Shown here: positions 54,333-64,000 of the stretch, one piece after another
Layout of the letters: each line of letters opens with the position of its first letter
Position numbering within the stretch: the stretch's first letter is position 1
From: Heliopora coerulea
Taxonomy: Eukaryota; Cnidaria; Anthozoa; Scleralcyonacea; Helioporidae
NCBI GenBank assembly: GCA_030142905.1
Contig: JASJOG010000064.1
Span: forward strand, 1,116,001 to 1,180,000
Reading direction: 5' to 3'
DNA length: 64,000 nt
Translations under genes and position numbers: made by a program
Notes under the pieces: model-generated
What the model saw: the letters and a program-made list of their open reading frames with translations, nothing else
Told to the model about the DNA's origin: nothing
The model's database searches: none

Positions 54333-55145
54333 TCATATCCAGAGAGCCTTTCTCAAGAGGTGCACAGCACTGTTGAGGACAATCTTCTGTAAGTCCTGCA
54401 GGCTGGGTTTTCCAGGTAACTTCTTGATGTGACTGCACACATTTTTATTAACAAGCCCTAGGGCTCCAATAACTATTGGCACTATAGATGTTTTGAGGTG
54501 CCACATTCTTTCGATCTCGATTTGCAAATCTTTATATTTAGATAGTTTGTCGAATTCTTTGGCAGATACGTTCCTATCTGTAGGTACTGTCATATCGATC
54601 ATGAGGCAGGTATTCCCCTCATGCTTTTTAATAACTATTTCAGGTCTATTCGCTTGGATGATTCTGTCATTGTTGATAGTGAAGTCCCAAAGGATTGTAA
54701 CTTTGTCGTTCTCTACTACCTGCGGCGGTTTGTGTTCATACCATTTCGCTGCATAGGGTAGATCGAAATGCTGACGGGTTTTCCAGTGAATATATTGGCC
54801 TATTCTATTGTGTCTGTTTTTATATTCTGACGGTTTTAAGACGGGGCAACCAGAGACAAGGTGGTCTATAGTCTCTTTTTGCTTATCACAGAAACGGTAG
54901 CTTGAATTTACTCCATTACGAAGGATTTCAGCCTGGAAATCTCGTGTGAACAGGCATTGATCTTGGGCAGCGATTATAAATCCCTCCGTTTCGGCTTTGA
55001 GCCCAGCACCACGTAACCACTGATGGGTGTTCGATAGATCTACATTAGCACTTTTGGTACGGGTGGGGTACTGGCCGTGGAGGGGCTTTTTCTCCCAGTT
55101 TTCCTTGATCTGTTTAAGGCCTTCTTTCTTAGCTGCTTTTTTCAC
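54333..55145 (-). CDS. R4/Dong-like LINE C-terminal ORF (zinc finger + RLE)
   Basis: 270 open codons. Residues about 20-60 hold WLRGAGLKAETEGFIIAAQD. The finger is C-X2-C-like (FCDKQKETIDHLVSGCPVL) with H in KNRHNRIGQYIHW. The endonuclease core is WDFTINNDRIIQANRPEIVI, then an LMIDMTVPTD strand with the PD/D-X-K type acidic residues, and KYKDLQIEIERMWHLKTSIV. The C-terminus is LLRKALWI. This would nick target DNA for target-primed reverse transcription. It is the C-terminal part of a larger broken polyprotein, not a stand-alone gene. Confidence 0.7.
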   Translation of the reverse strand: MKKAAKKEGLKQIKENWEKKPLHGQYPTRTKSANVDLSNTHQWLRGAGLKAETEGFIIAAQDQCLFTRDFQAEILRNGVNSSYRFCDKQKETIDHLVSGCPVLKPSEYKNRHNRIGQYIHWKTRQHFDLPYAAKWYEHKPPQVVENDKVTILWDFTINNDRIIQANRPEIVIKKHEGNTCLMIDMTVPTDRNVSAKEFDKLSKYKDLQIEIERMWHLKTSIVPIVIGALGLVNKNVCSHIKKLPGKPSLQDLQKIVLNSAVHLLRKALWI

Positions 55146-55569
55146 AATTTTAGCCTGCTTGGTACAATTTAGGTCTTCATCAATATTGATTTCTTCTCCT
55201 AGATCACGTTTGTACTTCTCACTCTTTTATGACTGAGTGGGCTTTTTTTAGAATTTTCATGTTGTTTGACTAATTGAAGCATCCAGTCATTAGAAGAGTC
55301 TGAGTATTTTCCGAGCCCGATGGTGGTGGTTTTTGTAAGTGAGCTCCAGCTGAATTAGGTCTCTGCCTCCTTCTTTACGTGGAATGTAGAGTCAATCGAC
55401 ATCGGATTTAGGATGGTGCATTCTATTAGTTGTTAACAGCTTACGAACCTTGGTGTCTAGTTTTTTAATATTAGATACTGTCCAGTTGATAATATTGAAA
55501 CTGTACGTAACAAGTGGTATGGCAAGGGTGTTAATTGCCTCAATTCTGTTTGCGGAGTTAAGTTCAGTT

Positions 55570-56470
55570 TTAAGCACTGCCCTTGCTCGTCGATAAAATT
55601 CCTTCCTGATTTTTTTCCTTCATACTTGAGTGCTGGATGCCATTACCTTCATTGATGCCAAAGAACTTATACACTTCCTCTTGGTCTAAGTCCCGAATAA
55701 CGTTGTTTATATCTAGGCACACATTAGCACTATGCACAAGTTTTCCTCTTTTAAACGTTGTTTTTGCACACTTGTCAAGGCCAAATGACATACCAGTATC
55801 ATCACTGAACTGCCTTACTGTTTGCAGCAACCCTTCTAGATGTTCGTCATTTTTTGCAAACAACTTAAGGTCATCCATAAAGAATAGATGGTCGATGCTT
55901 CTATTTCCGATCTTATATCCGTAATCTGTGTTATTCAGTTCAAGTGAGAGTGGAAACAGAGAGAGACAAAAGAGTAGCGGGGAGAGAGAGTCTCCTTGGA
56001 AAATACCACAGGTAATACCGATAGGGTTAGATTTTAGAGTTCCCTGCTGGTGGTACAAGAAGAGATTTGTCTTCCAGAGTTTCATATTTGACCTCAAAAA
56101 GTACGGTAGTTAATCCAGGCCATATTCAGTTTGCAGTGTTTCGACTTGCAATTTTCAAGAATCATCTTATTGATCAACAGCTGGTCTTTACAACCATACG
56201 AACTCATCTACATTCTTTCTGTTCGATGGGGAATAACTCATTGTTATCGAGGAAGTTATAAATGCGCTCAGCTAAAATGGAGGTCAACAATTTATATGAT
56301 GTGCTGAGACATGTGATCGGCCGGTAATTTTTAGGGTTTTTGGTGTCAGAGGTTTTAGGCAATAGGTATGTTACACCTTCTGTCATCCATTGTGGGGATT
56401 TCAAAGGGTTTCTTAGCACTTGAGAGAGTTGTTCAGCAAGAAGGGAGTGGGATTCATTAAGAGCTTGCAA
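55570..56470 (-). pseudogene. R4/Dong-like LINE reverse transcriptase region
   Basis: Two open pieces: 56470-56204 (LNESHSLLAEQLSQVLRNPL, YRPITCLSTSYKLLTSILAE) and 56097-55570 (GIFQGDSLSPLLFC, the catalytic FMDDLKLFAKN, DTGMSFGLDKCAKTTFKRGK). A stop or frame change separates them, and another lies at 55575. Confidence 0.75.
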
Positions 56471-56787
56471 CCAGAAGTTGCTGACTTTATCTTTCCCAGG
56501 CGATTGTGTAAGGGCACAACTTACATCTTCAGATGTAATGTTCTCCCAAGCTTGTTCTGGGACATTAACATTCTTAACTTCTGAGTTCTTTATCCATTTA
56601 GCTTCTATATTATATTCTTTTCACTAGTCCAGATATTTCTCCAAAATTTCTCAACCTCTTCAATATCTGGGTTATCTCTAACAGTAATCGTTTCTCTACC
56701 CACTTCCCTATAAAACTTTTTGGTATCCGACTTAAATATCTGGTTTTGCCTGTAGAATTTCGATCGCTTCTCCGATCGGCGAACTCT

Positions 56788-57623
56788 TTAAGCTTTTAAT
56801 TGTACCTTTTGTTTGATGGTTTCTTTAACTTCGAGGATATTATCACTTTCGAGATTGTATTTTCTGTTTAACTTTCGGCAGGTTCGGCCTTTAACATTTA
56901 CTCCTTTTTTGAGTTTAGTTAAAATGGACAATTCCCGCCTCATTTGCTCAATCTCTTTCTCGATCTTTTCTTTCCAAGCTGGTTTCTTTCTTTTCATCTG
57001 CTTTCTTTGCTTCTTATTAGAGCATTTTGGGGATATTGTCTTAGCTTTCGCGTACATGATCTCATTGACACGATTATTTGTCTCATTGCCTCATTACCCA
57101 GCCTTATCTTCTTTTAATTTTTGTTGTTGTTTTGTATTTTAGGAAGATGTTCTCTATCATTCATATCGATATGTTTTACTTTTTCTAATTCCTTCAAAAT
57201 CTCTTTTCGAATTTTTTTGATCTCAACCGCTTCATAATCCGTAAAAATTCTCCTTACCATTGCAGGTACCGGTTCATTCTCTGCAACATCATTTTCTACT
57301 ACTGAGCCACGACTGACACTTTCTTCATCCTCTAGTGTCCTTTCATCACCTTCAAGCCCACGTTCCTCTTCATCAACCTCTCGTTCCTCAACTTCTTCAT
57401 TTTCAAGATCAAATCGTTCCCTTTCGGCATTAACTTCTACTTTTACGCTCTCTCTAATGGATCGTATTTCTGCTTCGCTTAATCTTTGATTTCTTATTAC
57501 ATCACGCTGTACATTCGCTAGTTTGTTAGCATCTAAGTAAGGTCTTACATCACCATTTCTCGCTCGCCAGATGTTATATGTTCTCTGTATACATTTTCCC
57601 TCAGATGATTTTTCGAGTGCCAT
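56788..57623 (-). pseudogene. R4/Dong-like LINE N-terminal region
   Basis: 57623-57114 encodes a charged coiled-coil-like stretch (SEAEIRSIRESVKVEVNAER, EEVEEREVDEEERGLEGDER). 57057-56788 is Lys/Arg-rich (KKQRKQMKRKKPAWKEKIEK). No zinc finger recognised in this part. Assigned to the LINE by position and strand. Confidence 0.5.
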
Positions 57624-58261
57624 AATATAGGAATATAGGACATTCTTATACTCTTCTCTAGTCCATTTAATTCGTTTTTCTTTCGATTTATTAGTTTGGG
57701 GTGTTTGTTCTGCTAGGTTCTGGTTGGAAATATCCCGGTTAGAATTACTGGACAGTTCTTTTTCAGAATGAGTTTGTTCTAGTCGCCAAGTTTTCGACCA
57801 TAGGCTGGTTCCCTCCTATGGGGCGCATCCCTTGGTAACCCGCGCGACGGACGATGCGGTATGGATTTCTTCTTGCAGGTTGCATAGATTTCTTCCCAGA
57901 CTGAAGGGCCCAATCTGCCCTGGTTTGTGATCAGAGTTTTTCTTCTCTTAGGTGGGTTGCCGGCAAAGGCTGCGAGCCCCACCTACCCGGTCTTAAGTCC
58001 TCCAGGCAACGGACTACTTTTAGTCTGACCTCTAGCCAGGTCGAAACCTGTCTGGCATGGGTGGCCCTACCAGGAACATAAGCTCCCGTCAGCATAGCTC
58101 TTAGGTTCACTGAGGTACACAAACCTCCTCACCACTCCATAGTAGTAGTCCAAGAGGAGGTTATTATTATTATTATTATTATTATTTTAATTTAAAATAC
58201 TCAGCTTAGGTAGTCGCTGGTCACATGTTAGTACGCTGAGGGCAAGCTGTATCTCACAGCC

Positions 58262-58822
58262 TTAGGCCTCAAGCACATTTCGCAGAATCCTTGCAGAACC
58301 GAGAAGTGTTGCTTTCTGCAGGAGTTCGATCTTTGTTGGAACTCCAATTTTACCGAGGTATTTGGCAAGGTTCTTGGTAACCATACCTAGTGAACCAACC
58401 ACCACTGGAACTACACACGTTTTGATGTCCCATAGACGTGTAATCTCTCTTCTAAGGTCCTGGTACTTTTGGATCTTCTCTTTTTCTTTTGCTGCAATAT
58501 TAGCATCTGCAGGCACAGCAATGTCGATTACTATGCACTCATTCTCTTTCCTGTTTACCAGTACAATGTCCGGTCTCTGGGCTTCAATTTCACGATCCGT
58601 CTGGATGGTAAAGTCCCACAGCATTTTTATGGTAGCATTTTCAATGACTGGTTCCGGCTTGTGTTCGTACCATTTCTCTTCGACGTCAAGTCCACGCTGT
58701 TTTGCGATTGGCCAGTGCACAATCCTGGCAACATTGTCATGTCGATGTTTATATTGAATCTGTGCCATCTTACTACATTCACACAACAAGTGGCCCACAG
58801 TCTCGTCTTTCACACCACACAT
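58262..58822 (-). CDS. R4/Dong-like LINE copy 2, zinc finger + RLE ORF
   Basis: 186 open codons. The finger begins at residue 2 (C-X2-..H..C-x-C), then HRHDNVARIVHW, WYEHKPEPVIENATIKMLWD, RPDIVLVNRKENECIVIDIA and VPADANIAAKEKEKIQKYQD. It aligns block by block with the 54333-55145 ORF, defining the conserved parts of the family. Confidence 0.7.
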   Translation of the reverse strand: MCGVKDETVGHLLCECSKMAQIQYKHRHDNVARIVHWPIAKQRGLDVEEKWYEHKPEPVIENATIKMLWDFTIQTDREIEAQRPDIVLVNRKENECIVIDIAVPADANIAAKEKEKIQKYQDLRREITRLWDIKTCVVPVVVGSLGMVTKNLAKYLGKIGVPTKIELLQKATLLGSARILRNVLEA

Positions 58823-59658
58823 TCTACATAAAGGAGATAGCTGCTGTTTGTCGATTTTTGTTTGATCGCATTAGTTCTCAACGCTTGATCTTCGGCCACT
58901 GTGATCAGACCCTCGGTCTCCTTTTTCAAGTCTCCTCTCATCATCCAGTCCCACGATGCCCCATCCCTGACATCTTCAGTTTGACGTAAGATCTGACCAT
59001 GTAATGTCTTAGCCTTCCAGTCCTCTTGTCTTTTTCTCCTCTTCCTTTCTTTGAAATGTTCGGCAGACTCATCTTCCTCCGAGTTTGAGAAACTCTCATT
59101 CCTCACCGCCCCAAGCAGTGCTTCATCACTTTTCAGGACATAATTGGACAGGCCTATTTCTTCAGCACGTACCCAGTCCTCAACCCCAATCAGCCCACGA
59201 CCACCACATCGTCTTGGAAGGTACAAGCGGTCAACATTCGCTCGAGGGTGTAGCATTCCATAGATTGTCATCCGTTTCCTTGTCTTCCTGTCCATGTTCT
59301 CCAGCTCAGCTTTAGACCAGTTCACTATCCCAGCACCATAACGTAGCGCTGGCACGGCCCATGTGTTCAAGGCTAGTATGGTGTTCCTTCCATTTAACTT
59401 AGATTTTAAAACCTTTTTCACTCTGTGGAAGTACTCACTGGTCAGCGCTTCCTTCATTTTGTCGTGAAGCAGATCGTCGTGCTCAAGGACCCCGAGATAT
59501 TTGTATCCATCATCCTCTATCGTTTTCATCAGTCGCCCCTCTGGGAGGTCAATTCCTTCAGACTTCACAACCTTTCCTCTCTTTAAAACGAGTACACCAC
59601 ACTTCTTAAGGCCGAACTCCATGCCGATATCACTGCTGACTATCCGGACAGTGTTCAC
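58810..59658 (-). pseudogene. R4/Dong-like LINE copy 2, RT thumb/connector ORF
   Basis: 282 open codons covering the region just after the RT catalytic box (DIGMEFGLKKCGVLVLKRGK) to the segment before the finger (GLITVAEDQALRTNAIKQKS). It ends by frameshift just before the zinc finger. Confidence 0.7.
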
Positions 59659-59697
59659 TAGAGAGTCAATTTCACGCTCATCTTTTCCATACAGATG

Positions 59698-59745
59698 TTA
59701 TTATTATTATCATTATTATTATTATTATCATTATTATTATTTCAT
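59698..59745. repeat. (ATT)n microsatellite at 5' break of LINE copy 2
   Basis: TTATTATTATTATCATTATT-type repeat, directly abutting the truncated LINE. Confidence 0.9.
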
Positions 59746-59834
59746 TCCGTCTTCCAGTTATAGTAAAGACCATTTTTCTGACAAGTTGGAAAATTATCTA
59801 TATTATTTGGATTCTCGAGTGAATAATATTTTGG

Positions 59835-59885
59835 AAGGGTGGGCGAGGGTTTGTTGCGTACACGTATTTCTAGTAACTGGTGCTG
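59835..59885 (-). repeat. Dispersed repeat copy C (inverted)
   Basis: The reverse complement reads GTTACTAGAAATACGTGTAC then GCAACAAACCCTCGCCCACC, matching 42577-42618 with one mismatch over about 41 bases. CTCGAGAATCCAA just beyond it matches the sequence after copy B at 49159. Confidence 0.7.
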
Positions 59886-61126
59886 ATTCATCTAGAACCA
59901 ACAAGTTCCAGAGATTGCAATATCTGATGTCGAGCGATCAAGATGCAACCACTGCAGGAAGATACAGGGACTGCAGCTGATCCATCCAAAGCAAGAACAA
60001 AGCCTGAGACAGCAATCCAGCAATCTAGCGGAGCAAATTCCATAGGATGCAATGAGAAGAATGTACCCATCCATATCCAACCAATCCAAGCAGGAAACGA
60101 AAGAAGTCGGCTGCCCAGAGTTTAGAAATGCCAAAGATTTTAGTGGCATTAATTGAACAATCCAGACCGAACCTTTGGCTGAGATTATAGTGACAGACAG
60201 AAAGCAGTCAATTCAGACCCACCAAATGCCAGGGGATTTAGTGACAAAAAATCAAACCATCTTGACATAATAAATGGTGAATAATACAACGGCAGTAACC
60301 GGCTATCAAATGTCATCAAAAAGCAAAGAATGTAGGAACAGTAAATTTAATTGTAAATTTTGTTTATTTAGTGATTTTAAGAAACGCGGTACATCATAAA
60401 AACTCCGAGGTGATCGTGACATTCAATGAATATAATATAATACAATACAATACAATATAATATAATATAATATAATATAATATAATGTAATATAATACAA
60501 TATAATATATAGTGTAATGTGATGAAATGTAATATATGATATTTAATAAAAATAATATATCGCCTGTGTAACGTAGCTACTATTCATTCACATTCACTTC
60601 AACAAAGCCGATACTCAAAGAAAATAGTTTTATTTATCAGCCATTTCCCACCTACAAACGAATAATAAATACGTGGTCGAAACAACTAATAGGAATGGAC
60701 GTTAACACTAAATTAGCAATCTCTTTAGGCGGATACCAGTCGCGCTTAACGGCAAAAGTTAGTCTTGTTCTTGTTTTACATGATTATCAAGCGTATAGCC
60801 TACTTGTAATGGATAATTACCAAATTATTTACTACTTACAGATTAAGTGTTTTGTTTCTGTATGCACTTTGAAACTTAATGACTCACGTTTGCTGTTTGT
60901 TGATATAAGTGACCTTGAGCAATCGACTTTCTTGAGTCACGGAAATCAATTGATGAACTGGTGTTTTTGATAATTAGGCCATGTATTATTTGAATAGAAA
61001 TTTTATGCGAGCAAAAATGATGGATAACTTAAATATCCCAGGAGAGATCATAGCGCGTCCGATCAGCGAGGCACCGATGAACTTAACTGACAGAAGACGT
61101 CGTCTTTGGAACGTGGAAACGGTATA
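59886..61126. other. Intergenic with AATAT microsatellite
   Basis: 59943-60125 has a 60-codon Gln/Ser/Pro-rich frame of doubtful meaning. 60425-60545 is an AATAT/AATAC repeat. No gene recognised. Confidence 0.5.
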
Positions 61127-61239
61127 AGACCCCGTTCACACGATACCTGTACTAAACTGCACCGGTATCAAAATATCACGGTACAAACCTGTTCACACGA
61201 TCCTGGTATAATTTCATGCCGTTTTGGTGTTCCGTTCAC

Positions 61240-62207
61240 ACGATGGCGTTTCGATTACAAGATTTTAAATTCAGACGAATCGGCCCAAAACTTTGCTTGG
61301 ACCGATGAGGAAGTGTCCTTGCTCCTTAGTACAGTTTTGGATTACAAAACCAAACAAACCTATAATGGAGTCGATTGGGAATCAATAGAAACAAAATATG
61401 TCGACATAACTGAAAGTTTTGTCAAACGACATCCAACAGGAGAACTTGATCGAAACCAGAAAAGGAGTTCACAAAAGATAGAATTCTTTCCAAGATTAAA
61501 ATTATTTGAGCGAAATACAGAGCTGTCCTTGACAGCGGAAGAAATGGAGGGGGACGTGTGGTGGCTGCATTCTACGATATATGTTCAAGCATTTAGGAAG
61601 GTTCACCCTCTGCTGAATCTATTGATAGCGGAGTAGAGTCGTATGGCGTGAGGATTGAGGACCAAGGAAAAGACCGGCAAAGACCAAGGGGATATCCACG
61701 AATCTGGAGCAGTGCAATCAAGTCTTGAAAAAGCTACTGGTGATGAAGTCACTCGTGGTGACGAGGAAGTCAACGAAGATGTCTGTGCAAGTTCTACCAG
61801 TCAACCCAAGGAAACCAGAGCTAAAGCAGACGGACGAAGAGATTTGATTAAATTTATTAAAGATCAGAGGAACGGAAAACTAAAGAAGAAACCTCCATCA
61901 GATCAGGTAATGACTGATTTGACAAGACCTGGAACACAAGCGAGAAATTGTGAAGCAATTAAAAGAAACAGATGATGACCAAAAGCAGCAATTGAAGGTG
62001 ATGACTGAAACTGTGGGAAGCCTTGCTAAATCCCTATCTGAGGAATTTCTAGCGCTTACAAGTTTTTTGAACAATCAAAACACCTTCCCTGTACAGCATC
62101 ACCAAGAGCCCCCATTTCCTACCTTGCCAGCTAATACACAGAACCCTTATGAACAATCACATAGTTATCACCAGGATGGAGGCAATACCTACTTTACATT
62201 TCAGTGA
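61240..62207 (+). pseudogene. Harbinger Myb-like protein, frameshifted
   Basis: The trihelix region reads NFAWTDEEVSLLLSTVLDYK then TYNGVDWESIETKYVDITES, similar in layout to the partner protein of the first Harbinger. After frame changes, RDLIKFIKDQRNGKLKKKPP (61655-61975) and KQLKETDDDQKQQLKVMTET (61950-62207) give the C-terminal coiled region ending GGNTYFTFQ. At least two frameshifts separate the pieces. Confidence 0.65.
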
Positions 62208-62734
62208 CAATTTTTCTTGAAATTTTTTTATACCCTTTTCCAAGACTGTGAAAGAATAGTTTGAGTTCAATTTTCTTGTTATTTTGGTATAAAATCAATG
62301 TTAAAAAATTAAAGTTTGTATTTTTTCTCATAAAGTCTTACATATCTATCATCAAATAGCACAAATTTTAGTTATCATAAATGAAAACATTGGGGTATGT
62401 TCAAACAACTGTAGGCACTTTTGCATGGCACTCAGCTATTGATAAAACTTGTCTTTTTCTTGATACTTATCAACAATACATTCTATAAGTATATAAGTGC
62501 AGATTCTACCAGCCAGTAAGAATTTATGCCTTTATAAACGTGTGCTTTTATAGTAATTCCCAGTGCCCTAAGTGAATGACACAGGCCAGTGTAATAAGGC
62601 TGTATATAAATTTAATAAATACATGCATTTTCCCCAGATCATGCATGAGATCATAAATCCTGTAAACAATTCTTAAGTCTTCACCATCGGTATTTCGAAT
62701 GGGGCGTTCTGTTAGCATTCATTGGTGGCTGTGT
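62208..62734. other. Spacer between convergent genes of second Harbinger
   Basis: AT-rich sequence between the Myb stop (62207) and the transposase stop. No feature recognised. Confidence 0.5.
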
Positions 62735-63904
62735 TTACCTGTCATAATCTATGGTCTGCTGATATCTGTCGTCACTGATGGGCTCTTTCTCTATTTCACA
62801 AAAGTTATGTAAAACAAAACATGAATAAATAACCATTGGAAGTTCTGATAGTTGAATATCCATTGGTCTTTTAAGGGCACCAAACTGTCCTTTCAGGCGG
62901 CCGAAAGAACATGCGATTGTCATTCTTGCAGAAGACATTCTGCACCCCAAAAACTGTTGTTCTGGTGTTGTTCTCCAGCCAGGGTATTCCTTCATTAGAT
63001 ATGGAAGGAGGGATATGCAGGATCTCGTAAAAGACAGACTGGAACTGGTATTTTATCTTCTACGATTACTTTACTGCATTGAGGTATGGCGCCATCTCTA
63101 AATCCTTTGTTCAGATCTGAGATTGTAAATATTCGAGCATCATGAACTGACTCAGGCCACTTGATAACTATATCAGTAAAGCAGTATCGGTAGTCACAAA
63201 CTGCTTGGATGTTAAGGGAGTAATGCCCTTTCCTATTTGTATAATCTGTATGATTTTCCAAAGGCTGTTTAATATTCACATGTGTGCCATCAATCACACC
63301 AAGGCACTGAGGAAATCCATGATATTTGTAAAAAAGATTAACAGATTGTTCCACCTCCTCAATTGTTGAAGAAAACTTAATGAACTTCGGACAAAGTTTG
63401 CAATAAATTAGGTAAGTGACTTCTCTTACAACGGCAGAAACTGTGCTTCTTCCAATTCCAAATGCATTTTATCACTTTATGATACTTACCTTCATCTGAT
63501 AAATAGTACAGTGTTATAGCAACCCGTGTATCAACTGCCAGCGGCCTTGGCATGATAGTCTATTGCTTCAAATAGGGATGTAATTCATTGCAAAGTTTGT
63601 AAAAAGTAGCTTTGAACATCCGGAAATTATCTCGCCATTCTTCTTCGAAAACAATACCTTCTTTAAAGTTTTCCCACCAAGACGAAGTTCTTCCTGGTCG
63701 TGTCCAAAATCGTCGTCGTCGTCTCATTTTCTTTTTTCCTTTGTTTTTGTTTGTACCAAGTTGCAATAAAAATATTAAAAATCGCCGTTTCTTTGTGTAG
63801 TCCGTCAGATATTTTTGTAATAAAGATAAATTAAAATGTAACGCACTGCACAAACCCAAAAGAATCACCCACATAAATCCGACTATTAGTTTTGCTAACT
63901 TCAT
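62735..63904 (-). pseudogene. Harbinger transposase (HARBI1-like), frameshifted
   Basis: From ATG 63904: a hydrophobic N-terminus (LAKLIVGFMWVILLGLCSAL), then Arg-rich RRRRRFWTRPGRTSSWWENF and EEEWRDNFRMFKATFYKLCN. After a broken helix-turn-helix region, 63354-62995 has the first Asp in CLGVIDGTHVNIKQP, then HYSLNIQAVCDY, WPESVHDARIF and the second Asp in DPAYPSF. A frameshift leads to 62995-62735: LMKEYPGWRTT, and RMTIACSFGRLKGQFGALKR, where the usual catalytic Glu before CxF is Ala. So it is inactive on two counts. Confidence 0.8.
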
Positions 63905-64000
63905 TTTTATTTTTTTGTTTGTAAATTCCCGCTTTCTCGCTTCGTTTAACCGGTACTTTTTGGCGGCGAAAAAAGTTTCGCGAAACCGCGATGAAATTAT
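63905..64000. other. Start-proximal flank of second Harbinger transposase
   Basis: Contains the dyad TTTCGCGAAA near 63976. The element terminus is expected just beyond the window. Confidence 0.4.

Larger units (their letters stand above)
54137..58150 (-). mobile_element. R4/Dong-like LINE with restriction-like endonuclease, copy 1
   Basis: About 4 kb on the minus strand. The GC-rich 5' region (58150-57624) is followed by an acidic N-terminal ORF (57623-57114), a basic region (57057-56788), RT start LPKTSDTKNPKNYRPITCLS (56470-56204), RT core CGIFQGDSLSPLLFCLSLFP and FMDDLKLFAKN (56097-55570). The C-terminal ORF 55145-54333 has a CC-H-C finger (CDKQKETIDHLVSGC) and a restriction-like endonuclease (KWYEHKPPQVVEN, RPEIVIKKHEGNTCLMIDMT). 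The tail is (ATT)n at 54137-54181. Frames are broken several times. No APE-type endonuclease is seen, as expected for this group. Confidence 0.8.
58159..59697 (-). mobile_element. R4/Dong-like LINE, copy 2, 5'-truncated
   Basis: Related to but distinct from copy 1. ORF 59658-58810 (IGMEFGLKKCGVLVLKRGKV, GYKYLGVLEHDDLLHDKMKE, LALNTWAVPALRYGAGIVNW, LYLPRRCGGRGLIGVEDWV) is followed after a frame change by ORF 58822-58262 with the finger CGVKDETVGHLLCECSKM and the endonuclease block EKWYEHKPEPVIEN, RPDIVLVNRKENECIVIDIA. The RT catalytic core is missing. The 3' tail is (ATT)n at 58159-58187; the 5' break abuts (ATT)n at 59698-59745. Confidence 0.8.
61127..64000. mobile_element. Second Harbinger element, right end outside window
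   Basis: The left end starts near GACCCCGTTCACACGA, with YSTTCACACGAT repeated three times (about 61132, 61188, 61230), probably subterminal binding sites. It holds a Myb-like gene on + (61240-62207) converging with a transposase on - (63904-62735), the same plan as the element at 25.7 kb. Both genes are frameshifted. The right terminus is not reached by 64000. Confidence 0.7.

Overview
The window looks like nuclear DNA of an early-branching animal, most likely an anthozoan cnidarian such as a stony coral. I infer this from AT-rich sequence, one host gene with small exons joined by phase-1 introns, a CCCTAA-type telomere-like array, and a mix of cnidarian-style transposons: Penelope-like, Ginger, PIF/Harbinger with Myb partner, piggyBac, hAT, CR1-like LINEs and R4/Dong-like LINEs. 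No bacterial-type operons are present, and the species is not proven.

Region 1 (about 1.6-18.6 kb) is a single host gene on the + strand. Its exons splice, all in phase 1, into a signal peptide, three immunoglobulin domains, one membrane helix and a 181-residue cytoplasmic tail with no kinase domain. This is the architecture of FGFRL1, the kinase-less FGF receptor. The core exons total 1731 nt (576 residues plus stop). A 21-nt microexon links Ig1 to Ig2. A 39-nt and a 117-nt cassette, both phase 1-1, are possible. The introns hold short inverted-repeat elements, a LINE fragment and simple repeats.

Region 2 (18.6-25.1 kb) is intergenic: TA-rich arrays around a near-perfect 58-bp hairpin, a good hammerhead ribozyme candidate, tRNA-like fragments, and a broken exon of a nucleoside-phosphorylase-like (PNP_UDP) protein.

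Region 3 (25.7-33.7 kb) is a degraded Harbinger element with a transposase and a convergent two-exon Myb-like gene. A 3.3-kb Ginger-type transposon has inserted into the transposase. It has TG..CA ends, a 4-bp TATT duplication and an intact 513-codon DD35E integrase, and it carries an internal CCCTAA array.

Region 4 (33.7-49.2 kb) holds a broken unrecognised ORF, a small inverted-repeat element with a tRNA-like core, a hAT element with target duplication, a CR1-like LINE, and a piggyBac pseudogene. An inverted dimer of a Penelope-like element, with 1873-bp arms and a 13-bp target duplication, has inserted into that pseudogene.

Region 5 (49.2-64 kb) holds LINE copies in inverted orientation, one interrupted by a 303-bp palindromic element built like the Penelope dimer. 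Two R4/Dong-like LINEs follow, separated and bounded by ATT microsatellites, then a second degraded Harbinger cut by the window end.

Apart from FGFRL1, nearly every coding region belongs to a mobile element, and most are broken. The Ginger integrase is the only long intact transposon ORF. Nested insertions order the events: Ginger after Harbinger, Penelope after piggyBac, and the small palindrome after the LINE copy it interrupts.
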